From Brevundimonas sp. (lineage in GTDB: Bacteria; Pseudomonadota; Alphaproteobacteria; Caulobacterales; Caulobacteraceae): DNA of 48,085 bases. Positions 7,872-16,017 of the stretch are shown here, piece after piece (within the stretch, counting starts at the first letter, position 1; each line of letters starts with the position of its first letter). A model generated the notes under the pieces. That model was not told the DNA's origin. It did no database searches and was given only the letters and a program-made list of their open reading frames with translations. The position numbers were made by a program, and so were the translations under genes. The DNA lies in contig NZ_JANJTL010000150.1 in NCBI RefSeq assembly GCF_024711105.1, positions 1 to 48,085 on the forward strand. The letters run 5' to 3'.

Positions 7872-8063
7872 GTGACCCCCAACGTCTACCTTAATCAGAG
7901 CCAGATCGAGCGTGAGTTCGGACTGTCTCGCAACAAACTCGCCCAGCTCCGCGCCAAGGGAGTAGGCCCCCGCTGTGTCGGATCCGGCCGGCGCACCCTG
8001 TACAGCCGCCACGATCTCGAAGCGATCTTCGGTGAGGCCTCCAATACGCAGGAGGCCCGCTGA
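7872..8063 (+). CDS. Small HTH protein (AlpA/MerR-type excisionase-like)
   Basis: A 63-residue protein. Residues 6-45 form a winged-helix/MerR-type fold (YLNQSQIEREFGLSRNKLAQ, then the RRTLYSRHDLEAIF wing and helix). This resembles AlpA/Xis-type DNA-binding proteins of P4-like prophages and satellites, which act as recombination directionality factors or regulators. The start is a GTG at 7872 with AGGG about 9 bases upstream. Its TGA overlaps the ATG of the primase-helicase (ATGA at 8060-8063 region), so the two are probably translationally coupled and belong to one replication/control operon. No integrase is adjacent. Confidence 0.75.
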   Translation: MTPNVYLNQSQIEREFGLSRNKLAQLRAKGVGPRCVGSGRRTLYSRHDLEAIFGEASNTQEAR

Positions 8064-10414
8064 TGACTATCGAGCAGCTTCCTCCCCCGCAACTGAATGA
8101 CGTCCCTCCCGAACAGGCGCTTCGCGAGATCCGCGAGCACCTTGAGTTCCTCTATGCCGGCGTTGAGGGGCACATCGTCCTTAGCTGGCCTGCCGGCCGC
8201 GGCATGGGGGGCCGGTCGTTCGATTTGGGCGCGCTCGATCACGCGGCGCACTTTGTCTTGTCGCTCCGCGAGTCCGAGAACGTCTATCTGAACTCCTGCG
8301 TCGTGCGTACGCCGATGAACAAGAAGCCGCAGGACGCGGATGCGTCCGCCCTGTGCTTCCTGTCGCTGGACTTCGATGGGGCCTGGGGCAAGCACAAGAA
8401 AGCGGACGAAAAGCTACCGCAGACGCCCGAGGACCTGGACCGCCTCATTGAGGCTTCCGGTTATCCGCCTTACACGCGCGCCTTGCTGACGGGCGGCGGC
8501 CTGTTGGCGCTCTGGGTCCTCGAAGAGCCGATCGTGTTCGCCTCTCCCGAGGAACGGTTGGACGCGAAGGACTCGGCCCTTAACTTCCAGCTACGCCTCA
8601 GGCAGGCTGCGAAGGAACGGTTCGGCTGGGATCTCGACACGACATCCGACCTCTCGCGTCTGACCCGCCTACCCCACACCCTCAATCACAAGTACGATCC
8701 TCCGCGCGCCACCAGCGCGTGGGGCGAGGACGGGCCCCGGCTCAGTCTTGCCGATCTGCGCAAGTTCGGCGAACCCCTGCCGAAGGCGGTCAAGCCCAGC
8801 TCATCGGCGCCCAGGTCGAAGAAGCGGGACCACGAGCAGGAGCGGGACGACAAGCCCAGTGTGGAGTCGATCCGCGCGGGGTGCGCCTTCATCGCGCACG
8901 CCTTCGACAACGCCGAAGTCCTGGCTGAGCCCGAGTGGAAGGCAGCCCTGGACATCGTGGTCCACTGCGAGGATGGCGTAGCGCACGCGCACGCCATGTC
9001 GCGGCCCTATCCCGGCTACGACGAGAGTGAGACACAAGCCAAGATCGAACGCAGCCTTGGGTTCGGCAAAGCGCGCACGTGCGACAACATCCGCGAGGAA
9101 CTGCAGTTCGAGGGATGCCAGCGCTGCCCCTTCTCGCAGACCTGCCACAGTCCGATCGCGCTGGGCTACCAGGTTGAGGGCTTGGTAGAGGTCGCGCGGC
9201 AGTACGCTTTTGTCGCAAACCGGAAAGGTTACATCGACCTGGACGGGCGTGAGACCTTCATCCCCTCAGCCCTGAGCACGCTCTATGCCCACAAACTGGA
9301 CGTGTCTGCCCACAAGGCCATGAGCCAGTGGTACGGCGCGCTGAAGGTGAAAGGCACGACCTACGTCCCGGCCGGCGAGCTGGTTGAAGACGAACGGCTC
9401 AACCTTTGGAGGCCGGGCGGAGTTGATCCCCGCCCCGGATCGTGGGCGCACATCGAGACCCTGCTCGAAACGCTCCTTCCGGAGGCCAAGGATCGCGACC
9501 ACCTGCTCGATCTGTTGGCGTTCCTCGTCCAGCGCCCGGGCGAAAAAGTGAACCACATGCCGGTCATTCGCGGCATCCAGGGCTCGGGCAAGTCGACTAT
9601 CGAGCACATCGTTAAAGCGCTGGTGGGCGATCACAACTGCAGGGTCGCGCAGGGCAGCAGCCTCGCCGGTCGCTTCTGGGCCGACCTGACCAACACGCAG
9701 GTTCTGGTCTTCGAGGAGACCTCACACGAAGAGCGTTCAGAGGTAGCGACGCGGATCAAAGAGTTGGTGACCGCCCGCCACATCCAGGTCGAGGAGAAGG
9801 GCATCCCCTTCTATCAGGCCCGCACACCGGACTTGGTTTTCGCCATCTCGAACGAGCAGCTACCCTTCCGCCTGGAACCTGGCGATCGCCGGTTCTGGAT
9901 CCCCGAGTATGGCGAGCGGAAGCAACCGGTAGAGTTTTACGCTGAGCTCTACCAGGCTCTCGACGCCGAGGTCCCCGCTCTCAAGGCCGAGCTGCTGGCG
10001 CGCAACATCGCGGACTTCAATGCCAAGGCTCCGGCGCCCATGACGGAGGCCAAAGCCAAGGTGATCGAGTTCTCGCAGCCTGAGATGGAGCAATACCTGA
10101 AACAGGCGATCCAAGAGAGGACCGAGCCGTTCGACATCGACTTGGTCTGGCCGGAAGAGCTTGTGCCCCTCCTGCGGCTCGCCGGGTTCTCATCAACTAA
10201 TGTCTCCCGGGTACGCAAGGCTCTGACTAGGCTGCGCGCAGCGTCCGTGGGGCAGCTTCCTGCGAACTATACAACCGCGCCGAACCGCCGCGTCTGGGCG
10301 GTTCGCAACCTCGACCACTGGAAGGAGGCCACGGCTGCGGAGCTACGCAATCACTATTCACGTCAGTCAGTCGTTTTGGACCTCGCACAATCGAAGGGCA
10401 AGAGGGCGGCCTAG
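8063..10414 (+). CDS. PrimPol-type primase fused to a DUF5906/SF3-like helicase
   Basis: A 783-residue replication protein of the phage/plasmid kind. The N-terminal third has an archaeo-eukaryotic primase look, with hhhDhD at D103/D105 in LSLDFDG and the later segment TSDLSRLTRLPHTLNHK. Around residues 335-365 is a Cys cluster (C...CQRC...C) that probably binds zinc. The ATPase domain follows: Walker A GIQGSGKST near 503-511, Walker B VLVFEET near 548, and an SF3 motif-C-like strand ending in AISNEQLPF near 595. A winged-helix-like C-terminus closes the protein. Such fusions prime and unwind DNA at the origin of P4-like satellites, prophages and plasmids. It is translationally coupled to the HTH gene. 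No origin repeats were recognised. Confidence 0.85.
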   Translation: MTIEQLPPPQLNDVPPEQALREIREHLEFLYAGVEGHIVLSWPAGRGMGGRSFDLGALDHAAHFVLSLRESENVYLNSCVVRTPMNKKPQDADASALCFLSLDFDGAWGKHKKADEKLPQTPEDLDRLIEASGYPPYTRALLTGGGLLALWVLEEPIVFASPEERLDAKDSALNFQLRLRQAAKERFGWDLDTTSDLSRLTRLPHTLNHKYDPPRATSAWGEDGPRLSLADLRKFGEPLPKAVKPSSSAPRSKKRDHEQERDDKPSVESIRAGCAFIAHAFDNAEVLAEPEWKAALDIVVHCEDGVAHAHAMSRPYPGYDESETQAKIERSLGFGKARTCDNIREELQFEGCQRCPFSQTCHSPIALGYQVEGLVEVARQYAFVANRKGYIDLDGRETFIPSALSTLYAHKLDVSAHKAMSQWYGALKVKGTTYVPAGELVEDERLNLWRPGGVDPRPGSWAHIETLLETLLPEAKDRDHLLDLLAFLVQRPGEKVNHMPVIRGIQGSGKSTIEHIVKALVGDHNCRVAQGSSLAGRFWADLTNTQVLVFEETSHEERSEVATRIKELVTARHIQVEEKGIPFYQARTPDLVFAISNEQLPFRLEPGDRRFWIPEYGERKQPVEFYAELYQALDAEVPALKAELLARNIADFNAKAPAPMTEAKAKVIEFSQPEMEQYLKQAIQERTEPFDIDLVWPEELVPLLRLAGFSSTNVSRVRKALTRLRAASVGQLPANYTTAPNRRVWAVRNLDHWKEATAAELRNHYSRQSVVLDLAQSKGKRAA

Positions 10415-10456
10415 GTCTCTCTAAGCACCCTTCCTGTTTTTTTTCGGATCGAAATA

Positions 10457-10936
10457 GTGACTGAAGTGAATGGTCTGATCGTCGAGGAAGGGGCGGCGTT
10501 ACGCCGCCCCACCTCTCCAAAGCACTTGCTCCGCCCGCAACTGGCAAGGGAGATCTACGCGGCCACGCCTGGTCTAGTCTGGGATCTCATGCTGGCTTCA
10601 GAGTTGGCGGAGGTCCTTCGTCCCAACCTGTCGCGCATGGCGATCAACGACTGGGAGTACCAGCGCGCTCCGCTCCGCCCGCCGCTAGAGCCTCGCGGCC
10701 GGTGGGCCACCGGCCCTGGCGCTCCGCGTGTCATCCGCAAGGACCGCGCGATGCTCTGGGCCATGACCGGCGGACGGTGGACCGATCCTGCGGATTGCTG
10801 GAGGCTCGCTAGGTGGGAGCTGCGCCGGCTGGGCTTTCCGGTTCCGCCGAAGGCAGACGAGGTCAACAAGCTCGTGCAGTGGCTCTTGGAGACACGGTGC
10901 TGCACTTTGAGGTTTGGCCCTGGCCGCGGCCGGTGA
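10457..10936 (+). CDS. Hypothetical protein of the element remnant, 159 residues
   Basis: I do not recognise this protein. It is basic and Trp/Arg/Pro-rich (AINDWEYQRAPLRPP, LARWELRRLGFPVPP), follows the primase-helicase in the same direction 42 bases later, and is GC3-rich. The GTG at 10457 is the longest start, but a perfect hairpin (10490-10510) lies in the first codons, so an internal start such as the ATG near 10589 is possible. A second hairpin sits after the stop at 10973-10996. It probably belongs to the same replicon remnant. Confidence 0.5.
   Translation: MTEVNGLIVEEGAALRRPTSPKHLLRPQLAREIYAATPGLVWDLMLASELAEVLRPNLSRMAINDWEYQRAPLRPPLEPRGRWATGPGAPRVIRKDRAMLWAMTGGRWTDPADCWRLARWELRRLGFPVPPKADEVNKLVQWLLETRCCTLRFGPGRGR
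10490..10510. repeat. Perfect 9-base inverted repeat with TTA loop
   Basis: GGGGCGGCG and CGCCGCCCC separated by TTA, inside the 5' part of the 10457 reading frame. It is a very stable hairpin and could mark an untranslated leader, attenuate expression, or simply be coding sequence. Confidence 0.5.
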
Positions 10937-10972
10937 TGATGATAGAGAATGTGCGCAGAACAGGGCCTCGGG

Positions 10973-10996
10973 CTTTCCTACTGGGATGTAGGAAAG
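10973..10996 (+). terminator. Hairpin CTTTCCTAC-N6-GTAGGAAAG, terminator-like
   Basis: A perfect 9-base stem with a 6-base loop, 37 bases after the stop of the last rightward element gene and before the convergent mobA. It has no T-run. It could serve both convergent transcripts. Confidence 0.4.
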
Positions 10997-11095
10997 GCTC
11001 CACAACGCTGAGCAGCGAGGGCGCGCCTCGACCGCGGGGTCGACGATGAAAAGAGGTGCTGATCTTGTACTCAAGAGAGGTGTGGATTGATGTCT

Positions 11096-11692
11096 TCAAT
11101 ATTTCTCCGCCATGGCAATTATTCTTGCAGCCCTGTACATGTCTGCCTGCGAATTGATATTGAAGAAGGGGTCGATGCCATTTACCGGCCAACATACCTC
11201 GGCGGCTCCGACACTATCCGCAACGCCGTGAAGTGAGTACTTCGATCTAGAGACCATCGCGTCGATAGCGCCCAAAACCCCGGGTCTCCATAGACTGCAG
11301 ATCGGGTGACGCCGGCCGTCGCTGATGGCGGTCGCCACATCGAAGCCTTCAGTCAGGCTCCCTCCCAAGCGCCAGGGTAAATCGGCCGGCAAGAACGGCA
11401 TGTCGCAAGGTATCGTGAGCACAGCTTGGAGATCTAGCTCAGCTGCCCAGATGATCGCCGCCCGCAGGCCGGCGAGAGGGCCGGGGATATTCGGGTGATC
11501 GTTGAGCAGCCTGGCGCCTTTGACCACTTGGTCTCCAGTTCGCACTACGATGGCGGTGGGCGCCCCCCAAAACAAGGCTCGCTCCGTCGCCCGCTCCAAC
11601 AGGCTCATCCCTCCGAGCATCCTCGATGGCTTTGCACCCCCTATGCGCACACCTCGGCCACCAGCAAGGATTGCAGTGCCGAAGCGCATCAT
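11096..11692 (-). CDS. mobA: Molybdenum cofactor guanylyltransferase MobA
   Basis: A 198-residue nucleotidyltransferase that transfers GMP from GTP to Mo-molybdopterin, giving the bis-MGD cofactor that NarG needs. The nucleotide-binding signature LAGGRGVRIGGAKP is at residues 9-22, the Mg-binding aspartate is in CDMPFLP near residue 95, and the C-terminal DPFFNINS motif is near 175. The sequence is typical in length. Its first ATG overlaps the stop of the carbonic anhydrase gene (ATGATG/TGA), so it is translationally coupled to it. It is the last gene of the leftward train that starts with narK1. The placement fits, since nitrate reductase is the likely main user of MGD here. Confidence 0.93.
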   Translation of the reverse strand: MMRFGTAILAGGRGVRIGGAKPSRMLGGMSLLERATERALFWGAPTAIVVRTGDQVVKGARLLNDHPNIPGPLAGLRAAIIWAAELDLQAVLTIPCDMPFLPADLPWRLGGSLTEGFDVATAISDGRRHPICSLWRPGVLGAIDAMVSRSKYSLHGVADSVGAAEVCWPVNGIDPFFNINSQADMYRAARIIAMAEKY

Positions 11693-12351
11693 CCTGGGAA
11701 TTTCGGCTGTTGGCGTCGCCGGGAAGGCTGGGCCGATGAGAAGAGCACGTCGGCGTCGGAGCGGCCGCCGATTGTCGTTTCGAGATCCCGGAGCAGCCCA
11801 TCACGGATCGAGTAAACCCACCCGTGAAGCGCGAGCGGTTGCCTTCGGCGCCAGGCGTCGGTCACATAGGGGTTGCGTGCCAGCGAGCGCACCTGCGCGA
11901 GGACATTCAGTTCCGCTACCAGATTGGCGCGCATATCTGGGTCGTGGATTGCCTGCAACTCAGCGCGGTGATCCTCGCAGATCCGCTGCACTCGCTGAAG
12001 CCAGTGATCGAGAACCCCGTGGCGCGCGTTGTCCATCGCCGCGCGGATTCCTCCGCAACCGTAATGGCCACAGACGATGATATGCCGAACCTCGAGGGAC
12101 TCGATCGCGAACTGGAGCACCGCCATCAGATTGAGATCGCCGATCGGGGCCAGATTGGCGACGTTGCGATGGACGAACAGCTCGCCGGGCTGCATGCCCA
12201 CCACCTCGTTAGCGGGCACCCGGCTGTCGGAGCATCCGATCCACAAATACTCCGGACGCTGCCCCTCGCTCAGGCGCAGGAAGTAGTGGGGATCGTCATG
12301 CGTCTTGCCGGCCGCCCAACTCAGGTTGTTGTCCAGAAGCTTCGAAATCAT
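11689..12351 (-). CDS. Beta-class carbonic anhydrase
   Basis: A 220-residue protein that interconverts CO2 and bicarbonate. The zinc ligands and catalytic dyad are visible: C40 and D42 (with R44) in GCSDSR, and H96 and C99 in VCGHYGCGG. The length and motif spacing match bacterial Can enzymes. The frame continues upstream, but that part is the antisense-like text of the preceding gene; I use the ATG at 12351, which overlaps the stop of the hemerythrin gene (ATGA). It is coupled downstream to mobA by another overlap. Being inside the nar gene train suggests a need for bicarbonate/pH balance during anaerobic growth, but that role is inferred. Confidence 0.93.
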   Translation of the reverse strand: MISKLLDNNLSWAAGKTHDDPHYFLRLSEGQRPEYLWIGCSDSRVPANEVVGMQPGELFVHRNVANLAPIGDLNLMAVLQFAIESLEVRHIIVCGHYGCGGIRAAMDNARHGVLDHWLQRVQRICEDHRAELQAIHDPDMRANLVAELNVLAQVRSLARNPYVTDAWRRRQPLALHGWVYSIRDGLLRDLETTIGGRSDADVLFSSAQPSRRRQQPKFPG

Positions 12352-13001
12352 TCTCTGCCCGGTGGGACGGCGGGAAGCGCGACGGCAAAGCCTCTTCGGG
12401 CCGCCATACGCCGGGCCAGATTCAGCAGGTCGGCAGGCGTCAGCCTCAGGCGCGCGATCGGCAAAACGACGGCGTTCTCGAGAGCGATGTGACGACGCTC
12501 CCGGCTGGCGAATTCCTTGAAGTGTCGCCGGTCGGCGAGATTGCCGCCGGGCGGATCTCCGCTCTCCAAGGCCCGTTCCATGAGATCGATCAGACGGGCC
12601 GCGGCCTCTATGTCCTCGCGATGGTCGGCGGACAGCGCCCCCAGCGCCTTGCCCAGTTCGTCCTCGGCCGTGCAGCGACGTCTCAGGAGCGGAAAGAGAT
12701 CGTCCTCTTCGTCGATGATGTGCAGCGGCAGATCGAACCGCAGGAAGTTGAGCGCCTCCTCCACCTCGTCGCGGAGCAGGACCGTCGCGGTTCCAACCCG
12801 CTCCACGAGCGAGCACAGCTGCCGGTGCCGATAGTGCTCGGCGAACAGCCACGTCAGGGGCTCCCCCAGCAGTCCGGCGGGGAGCGCCTCGATGGTGCGC
12901 CCGGGCGGGGCGGGCGCCAGGACGCGTCTCGTTTCGCCTTCAGAAACGGTATTCAAGGGATGCCCAGACCTTGCTGCGATCCGCGAAGCCGCCGTCTCCA
13001 T
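12348..13001 (-). CDS. Hemerythrin HHE-domain protein
   Basis: A protein of up to 217 residues with a four-helix hemerythrin-like domain. The likely di-iron ligands are in AEHYRHRQLC, LPLHIIDEEDDLFPLL, LSADHREDIE and RRHIALENAVVLPIA. Such domains bind O2, NO or iron, and in nitrate-reduction clusters they are suspected of handling NO or protecting Fe-S enzymes. The start is uncertain: the ATG at 13001 would overlap the upstream porin gene by about 60 bases and has no ribosome-binding site, and a TTG at 12956 is an alternative. Its stop overlaps the carbonic anhydrase start. It is distinct in sequence from the second hemerythrin at 35955. Confidence 0.8.
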   Translation of the reverse strand: METAASRIAARSGHPLNTVSEGETRRVLAPAPPGRTIEALPAGLLGEPLTWLFAEHYRHRQLCSLVERVGTATVLLRDEVEEALNFLRFDLPLHIIDEEDDLFPLLRRRCTAEDELGKALGALSADHREDIEAAARLIDLMERALESGDPPGGNLADRRHFKEFASRERRHIALENAVVLPIARLRLTPADLLNLARRMAARRGFAVALPAVPPGRE

Positions 13002-14169
13002 CAAAGACAGCGGACTTCAGTTCGAACGCCCACCGCTCATCGAGGGTCAGGCGGGCGGAGACATCGAACTCCTGTCCATAGGAGACCGTGTCCTGCGCGT
13101 CCGAGAAATCGCGCCAGGAACCCAGGATCGCGATCGCCTGTCCGATGGGCGGCTCGGCCCAGGTGTAGCCGACCGCGATCGATTCATCGGTCAGCCCCGC
13201 CGCCGGGGTCGTGAGAAAGACGTCGGCCCAGCCCTGGAAGGCATGCAGCGTCGCCAGCGGCGTCTGGAAGGCGCGGGCGCCATTTCCATCGAGCCGCTCA
13301 CGGGCGAGGGCCATGGTGAACGGCCCGCGGGCCAGCCCCGCGGAAACCAGACTGTAGTCGAGGTCGAAGGACGCGTTGCTCGCGTGGTTGTCAGTCTGGC
13401 GCGCGAGCTCGGCGGTCCACGTCGCCCGCCAGGGACCGCTGATGACGCGCTCCCCGACCAGGCGAGCGCCATAGGTCGTCGACGATTGCGCGGGCGCATC
13501 TTCGAACGCGAGCTGGTAGCCGTAGAGCGTGAGCCGGCCGACCGGCGTGGGGGCCTCGACATTGAGGATGTGGCTGTCCGATCGCCACTCACCCGCAGGA
13601 CTGTCGTCGCCGAAGACCCGGTGCACCCGATCAATGTAGGCGTAGGTCAGGGTAAAGGGTTCAAGAGCGGTGGTCGTCACGCGCGCCGCGTCAAAGGTCT
13701 GTTCGTTCTGGCGGAAGCCGACATTGCCTACGAACCGGGCGTTGCCCAGGACGATCCGCTGGCGCCCCAGCGTGACCTCCGTCCGAGGTAATCCAGTCCA
13801 GGTCACCTGCAGCCGGTTCAGTTCAGCGGCGTCCGGGTCCGCGACAACCGCCTGCGTTGGCGGGCCGTGGATCGTGTCGTTGAAGTCGTCGGCGAGGGCC
13901 TGAACCGCTTCCCCCTCCACAAGGAAGGTGAACCCCGAGACGGCTTGGCTGCGCCACCCCAGACGCAGTCTCGCCGTCAGCGCGTTTGCGTCTTCGAGCC
14001 CGTCCTGGCTGACGCCTTCGAACCGGACGCGACTGTCGAAGAGGATCGCCGCGGAACCACCGCCCGTGCTGGCCGCGCCGGGAGGGGTGGGGGGAGCCGA
14101 AGGTGCTTGGGCGGCCGCCATGCCGGGCGTGGCGATGGCGATGGCGGCGGCGAGTAGGAACAGGCGCAT
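12940..14169 (-). CDS. Outer-membrane porin of the alginate-export-like family
   Basis: A 409-residue protein. Residues 1-21 are a Sec signal peptide (MRLFLLAAAIAIATPGMAAA), followed by a Pro/Ala/Gly-rich linker and then alternating beta-strand text to a C-terminal Tyr-Arg-Phe, typical of outer-membrane barrels. Motifs such as EVTLGRQRIVLGNARFVGN and GFRQNEQTFDA are characteristic of 'alginate export' family proteins. That name reflects a fold, not a substrate. The ATG at 14169 has GGAGGG 7 bases upstream and follows the parvulin stop by one base. Its position in the nar gene train suggests passage of nitrate or nitrite across the outer membrane, but that is inference. Confidence 0.8.
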   Translation of the reverse strand: MRLFLLAAAIAIATPGMAAAQAPSAPPTPPGAASTGGGSAAILFDSRVRFEGVSQDGLEDANALTARLRLGWRSQAVSGFTFLVEGEAVQALADDFNDTIHGPPTQAVVADPDAAELNRLQVTWTGLPRTEVTLGRQRIVLGNARFVGNVGFRQNEQTFDAARVTTTALEPFTLTYAYIDRVHRVFGDDSPAGEWRSDSHILNVEAPTPVGRLTLYGYQLAFEDAPAQSSTTYGARLVGERVISGPWRATWTAELARQTDNHASNASFDLDYSLVSAGLARGPFTMALARERLDGNGARAFQTPLATLHAFQGWADVFLTTPAAGLTDESIAVGYTWAEPPIGQAIAILGSWRDFSDAQDTVSYGQEFDVSARLTLDERWAFELKSAVFDGDGGFADRSKVWASLEYRF

Positions 14170-14170
14170 G

Positions 14171-15289
14171 TCAGGCCCTCCGAATGAGCGTGTAGGAGCG
14201 GACGGCCGGCTCGAGGCGGCCCTTGAGGATGGACCGCACACAGTTCAGCGCGGGATCCTCGGCGCCCTGGGCGACGGAAATCATCTGGGTCCAGCGTTCG
14301 TCGTCCGCTTTTGAAACGAAGTCGGCGAGTTCGCCGCGGACAAGATCCGCGAACGTCCTCCCTTCGGCCTGGGCGGCGGTCCGAACTCGGGCGGCGAGAT
14401 CCGGGTCGGCTCCGTCGAGCCAGGCCTCGACCCTTTCAGCCAGCCCTTCCCTGTCCTGGATCAGGTCTCCGAGGGAGAGGCCCGCCTCGCCGACACGGCC
14501 GTCTTCGTAAAGCGTGAGGCCCACGCCTTGTTCGCGGGCGTCCGCCGCCAGGCTTGCGACGTACCGCGTCGCCGCGGCCATCCAGGCGCGGCTTTCCAGA
14601 TGAAGGGCGATTTGATCCCGGACGTGTTCGAAAGGCAGTTCGCGTCCGTCGATCGTGCGTTCCAGCTTGATCACATGCCAGCCAAAGCGCGACCGGACCG
14701 GCTCGGCCCCGATCTCGCCGGGCTGAAGCCGGCCAAGTCCCGCCTCGACCGGGCCGGCGAGGTCTCCGGGGCTCAACTGCCCGAGGGAGCCGCCGACGGT
14801 CGCCGATGAACAGGCCGAGTGCGCCTTGGCCAAGGGGACGAACCGTCCTGGCGAGGCCAGAAGTTCTTCGATCAGGTAGGCCGCTCGCTGGCGCGCCTGC
14901 TCCCAAGCATCTTCGCTGTCGTCTTCTGGCGCACAAAGGATATGCGCGGCTTCGCTGAGCGTCGGCGTGCGGAAGGCGTCCCGCCGCGTGTCATAGACGC
15001 GTCGGCATTCGGACTCGTCCGGCCTCGTCACGGCGACTTCCGCATCGAGAACCGCCCGGATCAGGGCTTCCTCGGGCGTCTCCTCGCGACCGTCATCGCC
15101 GATCTCGGCCTCCGGCTTGAGGCCGAGGCCATGGGCGCGGTCCAGCAGAAGCGCCCGGATCGCCAGGGCATGGCCTGCGGTGCGACGCGCTTCTTCAGCC
15201 CCGCCCGCGGGGTGGTTCTGGGCTTCTTCCGCTATCAGGCGTTCGGGAATCTGGACGCCGTTGATCACCTGGGACCGAGCGACCGTCAT
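14171..15289 (-). CDS. PpiC/parvulin-type peptidyl-prolyl isomerase of the nar operon
   Basis: A 372-residue protein. A helical N-terminal part (NifM/SurA-like chaperone region, residues about 20-130) precedes a parvulin domain near 135-240, with SEAAHILCA and the catalytic-core text GGSLGQLSPGDL, RFGWHVIKLE. A long helical C-terminus follows. No signal peptide is visible, so it is probably cytoplasmic and could assist folding of NarGH. Parvulins are commonly found after narGHJI in alpha- and betaproteobacteria. The ATG at 15289 overlaps the narI stop (ATGA), and an upstream in-frame extension lies inside narI. It is transcribed with narGHJI. Confidence 0.85.
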   Translation of the reverse strand: MTVARSQVINGVQIPERLIAEEAQNHPAGGAEEARRTAGHALAIRALLLDRAHGLGLKPEAEIGDDGREETPEEALIRAVLDAEVAVTRPDESECRRVYDTRRDAFRTPTLSEAAHILCAPEDDSEDAWEQARQRAAYLIEELLASPGRFVPLAKAHSACSSATVGGSLGQLSPGDLAGPVEAGLGRLQPGEIGAEPVRSRFGWHVIKLERTIDGRELPFEHVRDQIALHLESRAWMAAATRYVASLAADAREQGVGLTLYEDGRVGEAGLSLGDLIQDREGLAERVEAWLDGADPDLAARVRTAAQAEGRTFADLVRGELADFVSKADDERWTQMISVAQGAEDPALNCVRSILKGRLEPAVRSYTLIRRA

Positions 15290-16005
15290 CGACGGGCCCC
15301 CGTAATGCGGCGATCGATGGGGAGCGATCGCTTGCTGCGAACCAGCTGCCACCCCCGCCGGTTGAGGTACCAGATCGGAGCCGAGAGCATGTGGACCAGA
15401 CGGGTGAACGGGAAGACCAGCAGGATCGTCAGACCCAGCGTCAGGTGCGCCTTGAAGATCCAGTGGACCTCGGCGACGTAGGTCGAGGCGGCGGGATTGA
15501 AGGTGAAGATGCCCTGCGCCCAGTTCATGAACTTGATCATTTCCTCGCCGTCCCGGTGCCCGAGCGACAGGGGAATGGTGGCCAGCCCCAGGCAGAGCTG
15601 AAGCAGGAGGATCGCCAGGATGGCGGTGTCCCCGAAGCTCGAGGTGGCGCGGATGCGGGCGTCGAACAGACGCCTATGCAGGAGCAGCAGGCCGCCGGTC
15701 AGGCAGAAGATCCCGGCCACCCCGCCGGCCACGATGGCCAGCATCTGCTTGAAGCCATGACTGACCCCCAGCGTGTCCCAGACGACCACAGGCGTCAGCA
15801 GACCGACCAGATGGCCGCCGAAGATGGCCAGGATGCCGAGGTGGAACAGGATCGAGCCCGTCACCAACTGACGGCGGCGCAGCAGCTGCGACGAGCCAGT
15901 CCGCCAGGTGTATTGCTCCCGGTCAAACCGCAGGATCGAGCCGATGACGAGTACGGCCAGGGCGATATACGGATAGACGCCGAAGGCCAGGAAGTTGATG
16001 TTCAT
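15286..16005 (-). CDS. narI: Respiratory nitrate reductase gamma subunit (cytochrome b) NarI
   Basis: A 239-residue inner-membrane subunit with five predicted spans. It oxidises ubiquinol at the periplasmic side and passes electrons through two b haems to NarH. The haem-ligand histidines are at the canonical places: H55 and H65 (SILFHLGIL, FGGHLVGL), and H187 and H205 (FKAHLTLG, TRLVHML). The ATG at 16005 has a GAGGAG ribosome-binding site and starts 12 bases after narJ. Its stop overlaps the parvulin gene by four bases. The length is slightly above the usual 225. Confidence 0.97.
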   Translation of the reverse strand: MNINFLAFGVYPYIALAVLVIGSILRFDREQYTWRTGSSQLLRRRQLVTGSILFHLGILAIFGGHLVGLLTPVVVWDTLGVSHGFKQMLAIVAGGVAGIFCLTGGLLLLHRRLFDARIRATSSFGDTAILAILLLQLCLGLATIPLSLGHRDGEEMIKFMNWAQGIFTFNPAASTYVAEVHWIFKAHLTLGLTILLVFPFTRLVHMLSAPIWYLNRRGWQLVRSKRSLPIDRRITGARR

Positions 16006-16017
16006 CGTTCGGCTCCT

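Noticed and set aside
12352-12852. N-terminal extension of the carbonic anhydrase frame
   Set aside because: The added 167 residues are Arg/Gly/Ser-rich out-of-frame text of the hemerythrin gene; the ATG at 12351 with an ATGA overlap gives a normal-length enzyme.
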